Shown in pieces: positions 48,101-63,778 of a DNA stretch of 64,000 nt. The translations under genes and the position numbers were made by a program. The stretch comes from Membranipora membranacea (Eukaryota; Bryozoa; Gymnolaemata; Cheilostomatida; Membraniporidae). The notes under the pieces are model-generated. The model saw only the letters and a program-made list of their open reading frames with translations. It searched no databases and was not told the DNA's origin. Within the stretch, counting starts at the first letter, position 1; each line of letters opens with the position of its first letter. Location of the stretch: positions 2,604,001 through 2,668,000 of the forward strand of contig OU612068.1 of NCBI GenBank assembly GCA_914767715.1. Reading direction: 5' to 3'.

Positions 48101-51100
48101 TGGTTATAAAATTCCAGATAACTTGCTTGAGCTGCTGATGATGTTATGGCGCTCCACCAAGCAGTTAAATAATGGCGAAAGGGGTAAAGCCCAGCTAGAT
48201 TCTAAAAATTTGGCAAAGGTGTTATTTGTCAATGTCTCCAAATTATCATAACATTGGTTGGCTCTGATCAATATATGCGCATGTTCCGAGCTCAAGAGCT
48301 TGCAATCCTATGTTTTACTTTATTATTGTATGCGTTGCTTGTTTAGCACATGCCATGTATTATAGTGTTGGGTGATCTTTGCCGATTCTGATCAGATTAT
48401 TGCCTAAATGTTATTGATAAGGTGTGGTGAGGGTTTTATAGATAAACAATCTACTGTTTGCTGTCTGAAATTTAGCAAATATTTATCAGCATTTACTGCT
48501 TATCACAAGTTATATGATTTACAGCCTATCCAATCAGATTATAGAATTATTAGAATAATTATTGTCTTATTTACATTTGATTATGATGTTCAACATTATC
48601 TTTGTCTAGTAATTAAGTTGTAAATTAAGAAAGATCACACTAAATGATACACGTTTGATGTGGATAAATTGGACTATCCTGTTTGGGCAATTCCAGCAAT
48701 TAACTTCTGGTTTGGTTCCCACATACCAAATAAATAATTGTTTCTCTGGCTATTAAAGCTTCAAAAGCTAAAACCTAGCCAGAAATTCTGGTGTAAAAGT
48801 TGTAATATTGATAAGTTTGCAGCAGGTCTGCTGTTACAGCATAGCATTGGTACAGTCAGAGCAAATATTGATAAAATCTTTATAGGCAGACTTGAGTTGT
48901 AAAAATATAATTTAGCCAGATGGTAGCAACAAAGCAAAAAGATGAATCAAACATAATATAATATAATGTAATAAAATATAATACAACGTGCTCCATCATT
49001 ACCATGACAGCCGCCGCCTCCAGTCCACATTGCTGGCAGACTATTCCTGCTTGCTTTATTTGAAAACACAAGGCCAATAAACTTTTGCATTAAACTTTTT
49101 TTACATTTTGTTTCAGGTATTTGAATTATAAATGATGATATTTACCAACATTTCAACATTGTTAAAAGTAGAATATGGTATGAAATGTGACTAAATGTGA
49201 CGTAGGCCCCTATGGTAATATTTCTGTTCCTCAGGGACATGCTGTCAAACATACACACAAGGGAAAAGGGATTGACATTAAATTTTGCAACAACGAAACA
49301 TGCTAATTGTAAATATCTCTCTAAATACCATACCTTTAAATAGTATACCTGATTAAGTTAAGATTTTGAGATTTTCCGTTCCATTTGTAATTCTAAACAT
49401 GAAGATAAATTCAATGGCAAATTTACAAAAAAGTTTACCAATAATTGCAACTTAAAAATCAAGTTTCTATGACAAAAACAACAACAACAAAATAGCTCGC
49501 AGCAATGAAATTTATTGTCAGACAGAATCTAGACTATCTCAGAGTAGCTCATCAACTAGTTTGCACCGGGTCATCTGTGATAGACCTTAAGAATGTGGTA
49601 TCTTAAGAATGTGTCCCTCTTCATTTTTTACAACATCCAGTAAAGATCTTGCAGTGGATTCGGGGCGTAGTATAAATGTATACATCAATATTTATCATAA
49701 TTTGTTGGCTGATGTAATACCTTTTCTGAAAAATGTTTCATGAATAAAAATTTATTTGAGTCATGGGCTACCATCCTCATAATAGACATCAGGATCATCG
49801 TGCGATGGATACGAGATGATAGTTTTGCTTTGTTCAGCTGACAGCGATGGGGGGTGAGAAAGTTACAGAGATGGATCTATAGGTTTTGTTATATTTTTGA
49901 ATGAAAAATTACCAACAAATCCATGAAATGAGCATTTTCACATTCGTCATTATGTAAAAAAAACATATAAATATATAATATATAATATATATCATATTAC
50001 GTAATGTTTTATCGATACTTATCATGATTTATGAGGTAGGCTATGACTTTGTATATACCGAGGCTGAAATATGCTGAAAAGTATATATTCCATCCACCAT
50101 ATATCCTTTGAAGGCAGGAAACTTTACTGTGTCCTTGTATATGTATGCTGCACTCCTTGTCTTGCATGGTGTACATGGTTAAATCATATAATTCGCTGCT
50201 CATGGTCGTGAATCTCCGTGTTACACATTGTGTGTGCAGTGTTAAAGCCAAACTGTGACTACATCTTGAACCGCAGCCAATAAAGCCCTTACCAAACTTA
50301 CCAAATCTCACTTTCTAGGGTAATGCTGTTGCAAAACTGTGCTGTCAAATTTAAATCCAGGCTTCATGACGAATTATTGATAACTTGAATACAATTTTTG
50401 TACTGTGCACTGTGTAATCGGGCAACTCCACACACCTTCTTTCAATATTACACACCTACATGACCTTCTAAAGTTGATTGACCCTAACAAATTAAACTGG
50501 AGAAGGTATAACAACACACGCGCCTGTGTGGCACGGGGTGAGGGGAAGTATATAACCTTGTTCCCTCACATTGAACAGACTGGCAAACGGGAACCTTCAC
50601 TAATGAAAATTTGAGTATCAAATCCTAGCCTTGAATATTGTGTAAACTGTGTACTAATACATTTTCAAATATAGAACTGAGGAAGCCTTTTAAATTTTAT
50701 TATTGTTGTTGGAGAGTTGATGACATGATGACATGACCAACTGCCCTGTAACAGGAGAGTCATATATTGGATAGGCGTAGAGGTCGCTGTTCCAGTCATA
50801 CCCTCTCTGAAACTGAATCTATCGACCAATTTCCATTGTGAGAATGAAGTTGAATATGTGCACATTATCCAGGAAAAACATACAAAGCCCGAATAAAGGA
50901 AGCTATGACTTAGTGTAGTGACTAGTGAGGTGATGTCATTCAGTGCATGGTCTGTAGGCTGTCAGCGATGTGGATATTAAATCTCGTGTGCCATACTGGC
51001 TCTTGTCCGACCAAAATTCTAAAAAAATATGGGTTCATGTTAGTGCAACTGGGGACACTCGCTGGTCTAACATTTAGACAAGCTGTGACATAACGACAGC

Positions 51101-54100
51101 CTTGTGGTCTATTAGTTTGTACGGCATCAGCAAAAAAGTAAATCAAACCCAACCAGTAGCGTATAACCATAAACTCACACACATTGCCAGCCATTAGAAG
51201 TAATGAGGGGAAAACGTCAATTAATTATGGTAAATTTGTCTGCACTGGGTTGGCACCATTAACCAACCTATATCATCAGTATTGACAACCAATAAAATGT
51301 ACTTCTGTACGAGGCTATTTTAAGTATTTTAGTCCTGGGAAGTCTGCCAACACATAGTTGTAAAGAAGAGCTTGTGGTTTCCTTGATGAGCTGAAAAAAG
51401 AAGCTTACTTTCTTCATTGGTTATGTAAAATACTGTCAGTGGTTCGATGAAGATTGTCGTCTCCCTACACATCAGTTTGATGATGTAGTGGTGGCGTATT
51501 GTGGCGTATTGTGGCTTAGCCGTAGCCATATATAATAAAGAGGGCTATGTGACTAGAATTATGAGCTAAGACGTGTGAAGCAGCATAATAGAGCAATCAT
51601 GCGGAGAAAAAATCAAACTGAACTAATTTGTGTGTGGTTGATAACCGTCCTATCATAATCATTTTGTGGATGAGTTCTTGGTTCACGCACTGAATTGCAC
51701 CCTGAATTATGGGTAATTAATAATGTTTCCTATTATTTTATGGGAAATCAAATTGGTCTAATAAGTTCGGCCAGGATTTGTAAACGCTACCAGATTCCTA
51801 GCTATGGTAGTCAGTGCAAGCTAACCACAGAGTTTGTTTTACTCAGCTTGCTGTTTCACTAAAAAGTCATCGGTCGGTCGTCAGTCGTCGCTGCAAACTT
51901 TGGACAGTTAAATCATATCCGTGTGAACTGTGAAGTTGTTATACAATTTTGATATAATAAGAATGATTCAAATTAGAGATCTCGCAGCGATTTAACGCTG
52001 TTCCCACCACGGCTGTATTATTTGGCTCTATATCATGATGAGATGTTGTTGCTTTGAAAACCAACACCAAAATCATTTGATCACAGATCTTTGACTGGCC
52101 CTAACAAAAAGAGGCAGCTACTGATCAGAAAAATAGGATACGCTGATAGATGATAGCTGTTAACATAGTAATTTGTCATCATAAGTTATAGATAATTTGC
52201 TTTCATCTTTTGCTAATGAAAAGTTCCATTAACACGATAGGAATATGGATTGGTAGAAAACATAGATAAAAGCTTTATTTGCCTCTGATGACTTGTGAGT
52301 GCTTTAATACTGCTGTCTCCGCCGCTGTCTCCGACGAGTTAAAAGACTTGTGTGGAGATGACTGGCTGATAAGGGGAGATAATGAGTAAAAATCGTTCTC
52401 ATGCAGGCAAGCGTTCTAAACGACAAAAGTGATTATTTGAGCTTATGTTACACTGCAAGATATATTGAAATGGTGGGAATAGAAGATCGGTTAGCTCTTG
52501 TGTTGATTGCAAGGTATCACAGGAATAGCTGGACTCCAACTTGCCAACCTAAGGGCCAAAAGCTTGCAAACTCAATCTAGCAAAATGTCAACTGATAGGT
52601 ATTGCTCCGAACTGGATAAACTCAGAGTGCATTGGACATATCTGGATTTGGCAAGATGATCTGAATAAGAAAATCTAATTGACAAACTGCTCCTGGGTGT
52701 TTCTTAGCTTTGTACAGTTTAATTTTTGTTTATTTAGTAACAATTGATATGATTGTTAGATGCACTGAGCTTGTTCAGTAATGCTGTAATACTTTAATTA
52801 CTTTATCAGATCAACATCTCAACCTCTATTCTATTTTCTGTGACTTTCCGCGCAGCAACAGTTTAGAAAATTTTGAGTTTTATTTGCACTCAGAAATGGA
52901 ACACAACTTTGACGGCATGCTATTACAAAGAAATATAAACAGCCGGTGTGCGATTTTACCCACCTTTCAATAATGGCTATAATATGATCATAAATTACCA
53001 CCCGTGTGCCAAATGAAGGTTTCTAAATCACAGTTTAGTGTAATGTCTAAAGCTTCCAACAGTTGTGAGAGAAGTTTTTAAATGAAGTACAGTTTATCGA
53101 ACTCAATGTTAGCTAGACCCTCCCTGACAAGTTTTTGCACTCAGATTTCGGGGTGAAAATAACACCAGTGCAATACTTTCAAACATGCAGCCTCTAGCTC
53201 TCTACGTCACGCATACAATTATGAGCAATATCTAGGAAATGCACCCTACTCTCTCACAACACACAAAATTATGGTATTTCTTCTGAGTTTGTAGCTTCAT
53301 TTTAGTTTCTTATGGTTATAGTAGTGGGAACCCGAGATTAATTATTCGCAATTAGCGTTTTCATTTTGCACTAAATGATTCGGTCAATCAGTTGCTTGGC
53401 CTGTTTGCAATTTTTCTTAATTTCTGGGACCAATTTGTAGCCTTTTAGCCACAATTTTAAATGCCTCTAGATTTCAAAACGCCCTGAGTCAGAAAAACAA
53501 GGTTCAAGCAGTAACACACTTTCGCATATACAAGCTTCTGTAATTGTGTGCAGACCGCTTTCTAATCTGGTCATTCACAGAAGGAGCAAATACATAGGAG
53601 TCTGAATATTAATCTCCCTGGTGATACAGGCCACCTAAGTTAAAACATAACCTGGACTCTATATCGTATTTCATATTTTATAAACATAGCAGGGTTCAAA
53701 GCACTCAGATTGACAATAGAGTACAGAAGCTTCTGCTTTTTGTCTTCAAGAAAGTGCTGTCAAGCTGACAGCTTTAAAAACCAGATAATAGTACCACAGT
53801 GTTGAGAGCAGGCAGGGTCATACTAGTGTACGGTACCCTATAATTACTAGTTATATACTAATTAACTCACTTTAATTACACCTCTATCAAATAATTGTGT
53901 GAAGCCTCATAACATCGACCTTTTTTTACTGACAACATTCAAGTCGCCAGCGTGCGGCTTTCATTTATATTTGCGTTTAGTTTCCATGTTGATTTGCTGT
54001 TAACGCACTGGATACCACACAGTATTATGTATTAACTTAGAGGCCATATAGTGCACTCTAAATTGGAGGAGCCAAAATCTAATTGCCTGTGGCCACTAGA

Positions 54101-56821
54101 AGGAAACACACAGAACTGTGGCAGTTTCCATCTTAAAATAATAGAGCTTAGTATACAGTGTCAAACAACCACCAATAAAACAACGAAACCCTATCCGTTC
54201 CTGGATGAGTTATAGGAGACAGATTTTGTTTGATATACTGAGGGCTAGCTTACCTCAGTAACACAGCAACACAGCCATGATATTATCATTTAAGAGGGCT
54301 TTTTAGTCCATCAGAGGTATTCGCAGAAAAACAAGAGGGCAGATGAGTAAGCGAACATGTCTTTAAGCAGCTAAATGGTCATTGTCATAACTCATTTGTT
54401 GTAATGTGACTGAGACGCCTCTATTCAATCAGAAACTCTAAAAGTCAGGACACCGTCGGCTCCAAATAACAACGCACCATTAGCTCCCCATTGTACGAGC
54501 GCAGCGAAATTAGCACCCAAATTGTCAATTTGTCGCAAAAAATAAAAGAGTTCTTATCAGCTAAGTTGAAGGCATCCGAATCACTTGCTACTATTTAAAC
54601 ACAAAGCCACTGACTTTTAATGCAGTGTAATCAAAATCATCCAATTGTGAACAAAAAGTCATTTTTTTAATTTGTTTTAAGTTGTTTAGAAATTAGTGAT
54701 AATGTTTGAATGGAGATATGAATCTCTTGTGGTTTTAAGCTGCGTATGAAGATTTAAGGCAGAGCTTGATCGTGTAGACATGGATAATAATATGATATCC
54801 TGACTGTCGTATGCTTGCTCAGTCACACATACTCCAGGGACTTGTTGCTGGCTTTTTATATCATTATGTTAGCAGACTTGTATTGTTTAGGTGTTTAACT
54901 TTTTGAGGCGTTTTTTCAGCAGCTGGCTCTGAAGCCGGTAATTGCATCGATCTAGCTTATTGTTACTAATTAAATACGCTGTACGCTTGGTTAGCTGGGA
55001 TAATTCGAAATGGTGACATGTCATGGCTGAAAATTCTAAAAACACAAAACACCACGGCAGCTTCTATTTCCGAACTAGATAATTGTTTTAATTTGCTCAC
55101 CTTCGAAAAATAAATTGTTTCTAAGCTTCAATGATTGAAATGGTGTATTGATTTCCTTGGAGGATAGTTGGAAGCAGCAAGGCATAATGGTTCTTGATTT
55201 CTCAAACCATACTAATGCAAACAGTACAATCACCATTTCTAGATTTTAATTGCTCAAACCCCTGATGAGTTTGATGTTCAATCAGTCAAGAAGCTTACGA
55301 CCTCAAAACCAATGTTAGGATTATAAAGGTGATAAAAGTGCTGTTTTAATTGAATAATATAAAAAGCTCTTGACAAAGAAACGCCGTGCTGACTAATGCA
55401 GAAAACATTAACAAGGTAACCACCAGGGGTACCAACAGGGAACACAGCTGATCTCCACATCATACTGTGATGCAATGCTAGAGCACTCTAAACCAATGCA
55501 GGAGGGAGGTATGACATGATTGACCTTGTTAAAACATATTCACTTTTAATAAACACTAAAATTACATGATTAGTCCACTGGAAGATTTTCTGCCTCCGCC
55601 TTTGCTGCTGATACTCTGATCACGTTCCCAGTCTTCTGATTACAATCTGACTCTTCAGACGTAATAACTCTACCAGGTGGATGAGATCAGCTCTCTGAGA
55701 TACGCTAACAGCTGACATCAGAGCAGGTTCCTGTTTTCCCTGTTTTCTCTGTAAATCGCCCCCTGGTCTGATGGGATTAACCAAGATTAGTCATGTAGGT
55801 ACTTAGTCAGTTATACATAATTACATTTGGTGTGAAGAAAAATGACATGTGTTGAGCTTGGAATGTCAACTTGACAGGTAGCGTGTAGGGCAATGCATTC
55901 TGGTTCATATCTTTATTTTTTTGATTTTCACCTAATTACACATGGTGTACAATAAAGTTCAAATCAATCAATCAATATTGAATAAAATTTGCTCGCCAAC
56001 TTTCCGGTGGTACCCAACTTATCAACATGCGATGCGGACAAACAAAATCCTTCAGACTGCGAGATACAGGTGTTCAGGGGGGAAAGATACAGTTACAGCT
56101 GGTTTGAGTAACATTTCCAAAAAACCGCTATGAGGTTTGTTTTTTGGGGATACTACAATAGTTGGAAACCAAAGTTTAACTACACAGAATCAAGTTATGG
56201 CTTTGAACAATCAGCCCACTTTAATCCTCAGGTGGAAGAGAAGAAAGTTGATAGTAAACAAAAATAAAGTGATACAAAGTGTTAATTGGTTTAGCATTCA
56301 TTATAATTAGCTAGTGTGAATTAATGAGCAGAAGCTAGTATTCTTACCACTTTCAACAGTTGAAAAAACCACAAAAATACAACATCATTCAATTATATTA
56401 ATTAGTCATAATCAGAAGCAAAATAATGGCTTAAGTGATGAAAGCCTATGATTAAGGCCGTACTGGTATTTTGGCCGCTGAGCATGTGTTGAAAATGGCT
56501 TTATCAGTAATGAGAAATTAACAGAATTAATTTGGTATGACAAAGCTGCGGTCAAAATGTTTTGTTCCCCTAATATTGAATAAATCAATGGCTACTTTGA
56601 TGTGGTGAGGGGATAATTAAAACCAACACCTTCAACTTATTTACCCTAATATTTTTATTGCTTTATTCTTGTATTTATGCCAACTGAAGCTCCGCCCATA
56701 CTAAGCGTTTCTTTTCTACATCATTCATTATGTGTGATAACCAATAGATATGCTAGCCAGGCAGTTTGACAAACCAGTTGAAGGTGTCTATCCACTAATG
56801 CTGTAATACACACTACATGGA

Positions 56822-56829
56822 TATATAAG
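56822..56829 (+). promoter_or_regulatory. TATA box of the NK1 homeobox gene
   Basis: TATATAAG lies 91 bp upstream of the start codon. About 30 bp downstream the sequence AGTCATTATT could serve as an initiator. The position fits a short 5' UTR of about 60 bp; the transcription start itself is inferred. Confidence 0.55.
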
Positions 56830-56912
56830 GTGCAGGGCTCAGTAACAACAGTCATTATTTGTATTTTGCTCTCAACACACAGAAGCAGCACATCAGTAGC
56901 ATATAGCTTTTG

Positions 56913-58164
<1,252 letters not shown>

Positions 58165-59566
58165 CTGTTGGCTTGCTAGATGCAAACATTTTTTCCTCTT
58201 TTTTTCCTTTACAGTCAATCATTAATGTTCTCTCCTTAAGTCTATTTTTGTAAATAATTATTTCATTATTTTATTACACGATTATTTGTCTTCTGTGTCA
58301 AGAGTATATATCAGATCAATGCTGGCAGATTAGCTAGCTAATGTAGACCAATAAAATCTCATTTTGGCATCATTAATCTACAGTCACATTAATTTACTTC
58401 TGTTAATGAATTAGCCGCTAGCTTGTTTGAATCTATTAGCAACTGAAACCCTGTTAACAGAAGCACCACGCTCAATTTGTTACAAAATGACATGCCCATT
58501 ACCGATAATGGTTCACACATGAATTTGGCCTTTGATGAATATGAAATAATGAAATATGATACGAGTTGATGAGTCACATGATTACATAGCTATTCCTCTG
58601 AGACGGGCTACCAGTTTCTCAGCCTGTCAGAATTGGTCAACTGTGCTTGACAGCTAAGCAAATACAACAAGCCAACGGCTGCACTGGGATTCGCTACGAT
58701 GATAAAACATACAAAAACTTTGCTTGTCAGTACTGCACCAGATAGTTAAAAACAAAGGAACAACATCGTTAAGCAACATCGTCACATTAAAGTTTGTTTT
58801 GTAACAGAAGTATTTTGTTCTTATTTTATTGCATTATTTATAGTGATTATTAATATGCTAGTAACAAAAGCTACAAAATCACAAGAAAAACTGGTCAATA
58901 CAAATTTATGATTTTCTACAAAAATGATTCAACTAAGCAGTAAACCTATGGATAACAGGGAAACAGGTTATGAGCCATGAGAGTTAGAGGCAACAGATAT
59001 CCCTACAGAGATGCCTGCACCAGAGAGTTCGGGACAAACTCCCTGCCTGCACCGCCAAAAGTCATGCCATAGACATATTGGTGTTGTCTGATCCTTAAAT
59101 TTGAACAGAAAACTCCTTAAGTTGACTGAGCAATGAAGTCAAGCACCATGCTTTACACAGAGGGGAATCAATGCTAAGATGAGTACCAGAGTAACATGTA
59201 TGTAGCAAAAGAATATAAAGAGTGCGTATCTAAGTTCAGAGCTACAGTGTATTTTAGAATCTGGTCCATGTATAGCCTGGATTCTATGTGCCTTGATTTG
59301 GGGCTCAACATTTTAAATCATTTATCGCAAAAACCACAAAATAGTAAAATATTGCTCCTCTCTGAAAAATTTATATAGTATTGTCAGCTTCTTATCGAGC
59401 CCAATCAAAGTCAATCAGATGTCTAAAAACTGCCAGGATTCCAGGAATTATCTCCTCCGTTATAGGAGAAGAATATCGACTACAGTGTCAGTGGGCTGTC
59501 CAGTAAAGTTAGTAAGATTTGGAAGATAATTAAATAGAATTCCTCGCTAAGCAAGGAGTTTCCATC
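58165..59566. other. 3' flanks of two converging genes
   Basis: The NK1 gene (+) and Arp3 (-) converge here. The stretch should hold both 3' UTRs; AATAAA at 58350-58355 suits the NK1 transcript. I see no gene or repeat in it; a 60-codon plus-strand frame at 59196 has no features. Confidence 0.5.
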
Positions 59567-62500
59567 TCAAGACATAGCACCAAACACAGGGTTATGTCTG
59601 CATATGCTTGGGCCGTACTCATCATAGTCCGCCTTTGTGTGACAGACTTGGTAGAACTCAGGCTACAAAAAAAGAGAATATTATGAAGAGTTAAAGAATA
59701 TTAGGGATAGCTAGCAGGTGAATTATTACTATTACTCTTATCATTATCCCTTCACATACTGACTCTCGTGATCTGACTGGGCATGTAAATCACTGATAAA
59801 CTAGGCTATCATTACCACAAAGTATGCATCATGCGTGACTCGAATTTGCGCATGTGCAAGAACAATGAGTTTAGTTTGGGCTCTGATTGCAACTTTGGAA
59901 AGAGGAAATGGGATATCCCCTGCATAAACTGTCAATCAAAATCAGCTAATAATGACAAGAGAGGATAACTATTAATAGCAAATCCGCACGCTTTGGGGAG
60001 TATGTCACCAGAGCAGGTAGCCAATCAGATGGCTTCGGAATTCCGAGACTCAATTTTGCAGAGATCAGCTCATGCCCAGAGCTGAGCATGCGCAGAATGA
60101 TCCCTTCATACTGACTCTCGTGATCTGACTGGGCATGTAGATCACTGATAAACTAGGCTATCATTACCACAATGCAGGTGTCGTAAGGCTAAGTATGCAT
60201 CATGTGTGACTTGAATTTGCGCATGTGCAAGAACAATGAGTTTAGTTTGGGTTCTGATTGCAACTTTGGAAAGGGGAAATGGGATATCCCCTGCATAAAC
60301 TGTCAACCAAAATCAGCTAATAATAACAAGAGAGGATAACTATTAATAACAAATCCGCACGCTTTGGGGAGTATGTCACCAGAGCAGGTAGCCAATCAGA
60401 TGGCTTCGGAATTCCGAGACTCAATTTTGCAGAGATCAGCTCATGCCCAGAGCTGAGCATGCGCAGAATGTTATCCCTTAGTTAAAGCAGGGAGTTTGGG
60501 ACATGACTGAAGGGATTATGACTGATCTTGGAAAATTCAGAGTCATGAACCATGCTTGGTTTCCTTTTTGTAGTCATGAAGGTAGAGAGAAAGTTAACAT
60601 GATTGATGACTAAAATATTACCAAAGTGAGGCACCATACAACTGGTATGAAGTTCGCAGATTATTGAGTATAAGCACATGATGCTGAGATACATGTAAAG
60701 CATGAGGTATCGACACACGCCTCTCCGTGACTGCTTTACTTATATCAGCACACATGGTGAGATATACACACTGGTTTACTTCCATGTATAGTAGTTACCG
60801 GTATGGAAAATTTGTTACCTGATATTACTTAACAACAATCCAAAAGTTGCTGGACTTGATTTCAATCTTTTATATTAATTTTCCATATTTATGACAAATT
60901 GATATCGTCTGACCTTTTCATCTATCTAGACCTTGATTTCTAAATTGATGGCAAGGTAATAAATATTTCCTTAAAAGTATCTTACACATTGTATAGCAAC
61001 ATAGCAGCACAATTATTTAGAAATGCTGAATACATGTGGTATGGACAGAATCCTAACGGATACCTATTTTGGATGATGGTGTGTTTGCAACGATGATAAT
61101 TAATATACATTGTTATGTTTTACGTCACATATATACAACGTGTATAGCAAGTTGATACATGACCAAAATCTGATAGTTGAATTTAACCTCCAAATAGTGA
61201 ATTGTTGTCTTGAAAACCTGAAACGGACAGATCTTTTTGTTTTTAGACTGAGCACAAAACTCCATTTGATAATTGTCAAGATTCAGTACCCTATCATGAT
61301 CTCCAGCTAATATCCTTATTTTGAAGTGTTATGTATAGAAAACAAAAAACAACCACTGTTCATACCAAAGCAATCCCATAGCAATGAACAAAAAAAACTA
61401 CATTAACTTGCACAAGGAAATTATTGAATTATGTATCCGATTTCAAGTGCTAAACCCCAGGGTCTAGAGTATGTTATCTCCCCTGTTACAGATCAACACT
61501 AATGATGACCCTGTAACAGTATAACAGTAAGCCTAGCCCTGGCTTGCCTAGGGCAGTTACCAGGCTGCTATACTTGCACCAATTATCACAAAACAGTATG
61601 GGTCAAAGGTAGTCTAGTTAAAAGATATTTTAATGGTAATCTATGACAGGGGAGATAACTTAGTCTAGACCCTCCTTTACCCTGGATTTTGACACTTTGA
61701 AATCGGTTACATCATTCAATAAAGTCCTTCCGCGAGGAAATTTAGTTTTTTGGTTTATTGCTATAAGATTCCTTTGTTATGAACAGTGGTTGTTTTTTTC
61801 TGTGCAGAAAAAGTTTAGACTGCAGGTCATTCCTTCTCTCAAGGAGTCCTTGATTAAACACCAAAATTATGTGGGCCGTATTGTATTACCATTTCTGTCT
61901 GACATTTCAGGGATTTTTTCTTCTATTACATTTACTTCAGTTCAGTTTTAAAATTCAAAAGTTAATCCAAAGTAGATAATGTCAACATTAGAAGTCATGT
62001 CAACAGTGTTAACAAAATTGAGAGTTTTGGTTGTGGCCAATGGTTTAACCTCAAAATAATATATGCTCAAACATCAACAGAGAAGTAATCCTGTTGCTAT
62101 TGTTAAAGGGCAACCAAGGTTTCAAACAACTTCTCATTGATGGCAATTGATTAATAGCAGATTGCACCTTCTGCATGGGACAAAAAGACAAAATATAATT
62201 CGGATGATTATTCAGCCAGAATTCTTGTGAAACATTTCTTCCATCAGGTACTCAAACTCAGCTAAAAGAGAATACCACATAGCAGTTTCCTGTTCCTGTT
62301 ATTATTTAGCCTGTGCTCTATAATTATTACAGCATAGTCTTGGAACCTCCCCTAAACTGAAGTGTTACCCAGCTTAGAGTCAGCAACTACTTTGAGTTTT
62401 GCATCGCGTAATGCACAAAGCTGATGCTGCCCAGCACATTATTTGCTACCCATTAATGCATTGCTGCGAAACCTTGGTTGCCCTTTAAATACCTTTAGCA

Positions 62501-63778
62501 TTGCGCCATTACTTGATCTTCTATAAAAACAAATAAAGCTGACTTACCGTGGAGGCTAACATACTTCCGCCAAACCAGACAGCGTATCTTTGCATGTGAT
62601 GGGATACTACATTCACGTCAATTGGCTTCGGCTGTGAACAACAAAAGCAGATTAATAACGATTAAGATATGGAATTATTGGCCGGGTCAAACAGGGACTC
62701 TGGCAAAAACCCAAAACCATGAACAGGGCTATGCCGGTTAGTGGGGTGAGCAAAACAAACCATGAAATCAGTTGTAAAGTGTAAGCATTGGCCAATCAGC
62801 ACTGTAAATATTTCCATGTGAATACAGTGGTATTTGCCATGCTTTCTAGCCTGCTATGAATGAAACCAGTGCGAGAACCATGGAAATAATCTCGAGCATT
62901 TTACAGTTATTCTTAATCTAGTATGTCTCTAGCATCACTGAATGAATGCTTTCCGCAAATGACCGCGTACTGCAATGCCCACATCCTACACCCACATCAT
63001 TTCTTGGGAAATTTTGTTGAAGCGTGAATCGCAACCCTGGACTAGTAGCTAGCTAGCTGACAGGACGTTTCAGGATCGGAAGACATTTTCCATTGATCAG
63101 TTCAAATGGAAAGGTTGAGGAATCTGGACACTTACTTTGAGGTTTCCACCACTTAGTTGTTCGGTAGTCTTCAGTCGTGAGTCGACGATTCTTTTCACAC
63201 CTCGCTGAAGCTTCTTTCCAAAATCCCGGAACATGGTAGATCCACCGGACAACACAACATTCTATAAAGTTATTTATAAGTCAGTACATGTGTATTTTCA
63301 CGTTTACAAAAAATCAGAGTTGCCTGGAAATAACCATCTCACAAAATACTGTTTTTAAACTCAAACCAGAACCTTCTGAATTTTTCAAGACAACAAGAAA
63401 ATGAAAAATAGGGCTTAATATATTTTAGGTTATGTCAAATCTTCTATGCTATACACTAGGTCTTATATGACCGCCCTATTTAACGGGGCCCCCAAAAGTG
63501 CAGGTGGCTTGTGTTGGGTAGATACCATTTAACCTTGCATGACGTTGGCGGCCACTTGATGTGACAGCATGGTACAGTAGCAACAAAAATATATACAAAT
63601 AAAATACCCATTATCATAACATTATAATAAAAAAACATTTGCATATCAAACAAGAACCCATGATCATTTTGTAGTATGGTGTTACCTTGTATAATCCTCG
63701 TCGTACATCAATAGGGCAGTGCTGTATCACTGTGTCCACTGTCTCATGAATAGGGGTGGAGAAATCCGGGTTAGAAAA
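59567..63778 (-). CDS. Arp3: Actin-related protein 3, last four coding exons (5' part beyond window)
   Basis: Exons 63778-63686, 63261-63136, 62631-62548 and 59662-59567 join in phase 0 and encode the C-terminal 132 residues or so of a protein usually near 418. They read [34 protein letters not shown] (the actin-fold nucleotide-binding SGGS loop) through [37 protein letters not shown] then SMLAST; and [20 protein letters not shown] then [11 protein letters not shown] and a stop. Arp3 and Arp2 form the actin-like pair that starts branched actin filaments in the cytoplasm. The residues shown are those conserved from fungi to vertebrates, so identity is firm. The intron before the last exon is 2.9 kb and full of MITEs. 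Confidence 0.97.
59753..60470. mobile_element. Tandem pair of the CATACTG MITE in an Arp3 intron
   Basis: Two direct copies (59753-60099 and 60107-60470) each run from CATACTGACTCTCG to GCATGCGCAGAATG. The outer flanks are the same 9 bp, TTATCCCTT (59744-59752, 60471-60479), and the junction between copies is ATCCCTT (60100-60106). The first copy lacks about 16 bp present in the second. A third copy is nested in the hAT element at 22493. Confidence 0.85.
61337..61803. mobile_element. Long-TIR MITE, copy 2, in an Arp3 intron
   Basis: The ends ACAACCACTGTTCATA (left) and TATGAACAGTGGTTGT (right) are inverted; the arms extend about 100-150 bp, with TTATCTCCCCTGT and its inverse further in. It belongs to the family of the 44566-45105 element. 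An open frame from 61697 across its right end is a chance shadow. Confidence 0.75.
62107..62484. mobile_element. TTAA-flanked MITE (piggyBac-like), copy 2, 378 bp
   Basis: It has the same 17-bp inverted ends as copy 1 at 42276 and TTAA on both sides (62103-62106, 62485-62488). It lies just upstream, in plus-strand order, of an Arp3 exon, inside the intron. Near-identity to copy 1 implies recent movement. Confidence 0.9.

Larger units (their letters stand above)
39532..56821. other. 17-kb region with no recognisable gene, upstream of the NK1 homeobox gene
   Basis: Short open frames occur on both strands, but none shows a domain, codon-like composition or splice partners. I can name a TTAA MITE, a micro-palindrome, a duplication at 43.6-44.4 kb and a long-TIR MITE; the rest is AT-rich unique-looking DNA with short AT microsatellites (45680, 49975). 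Because it lies before a developmental homeobox gene it may hold enhancers. That is inference from position only. Confidence 0.55.
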
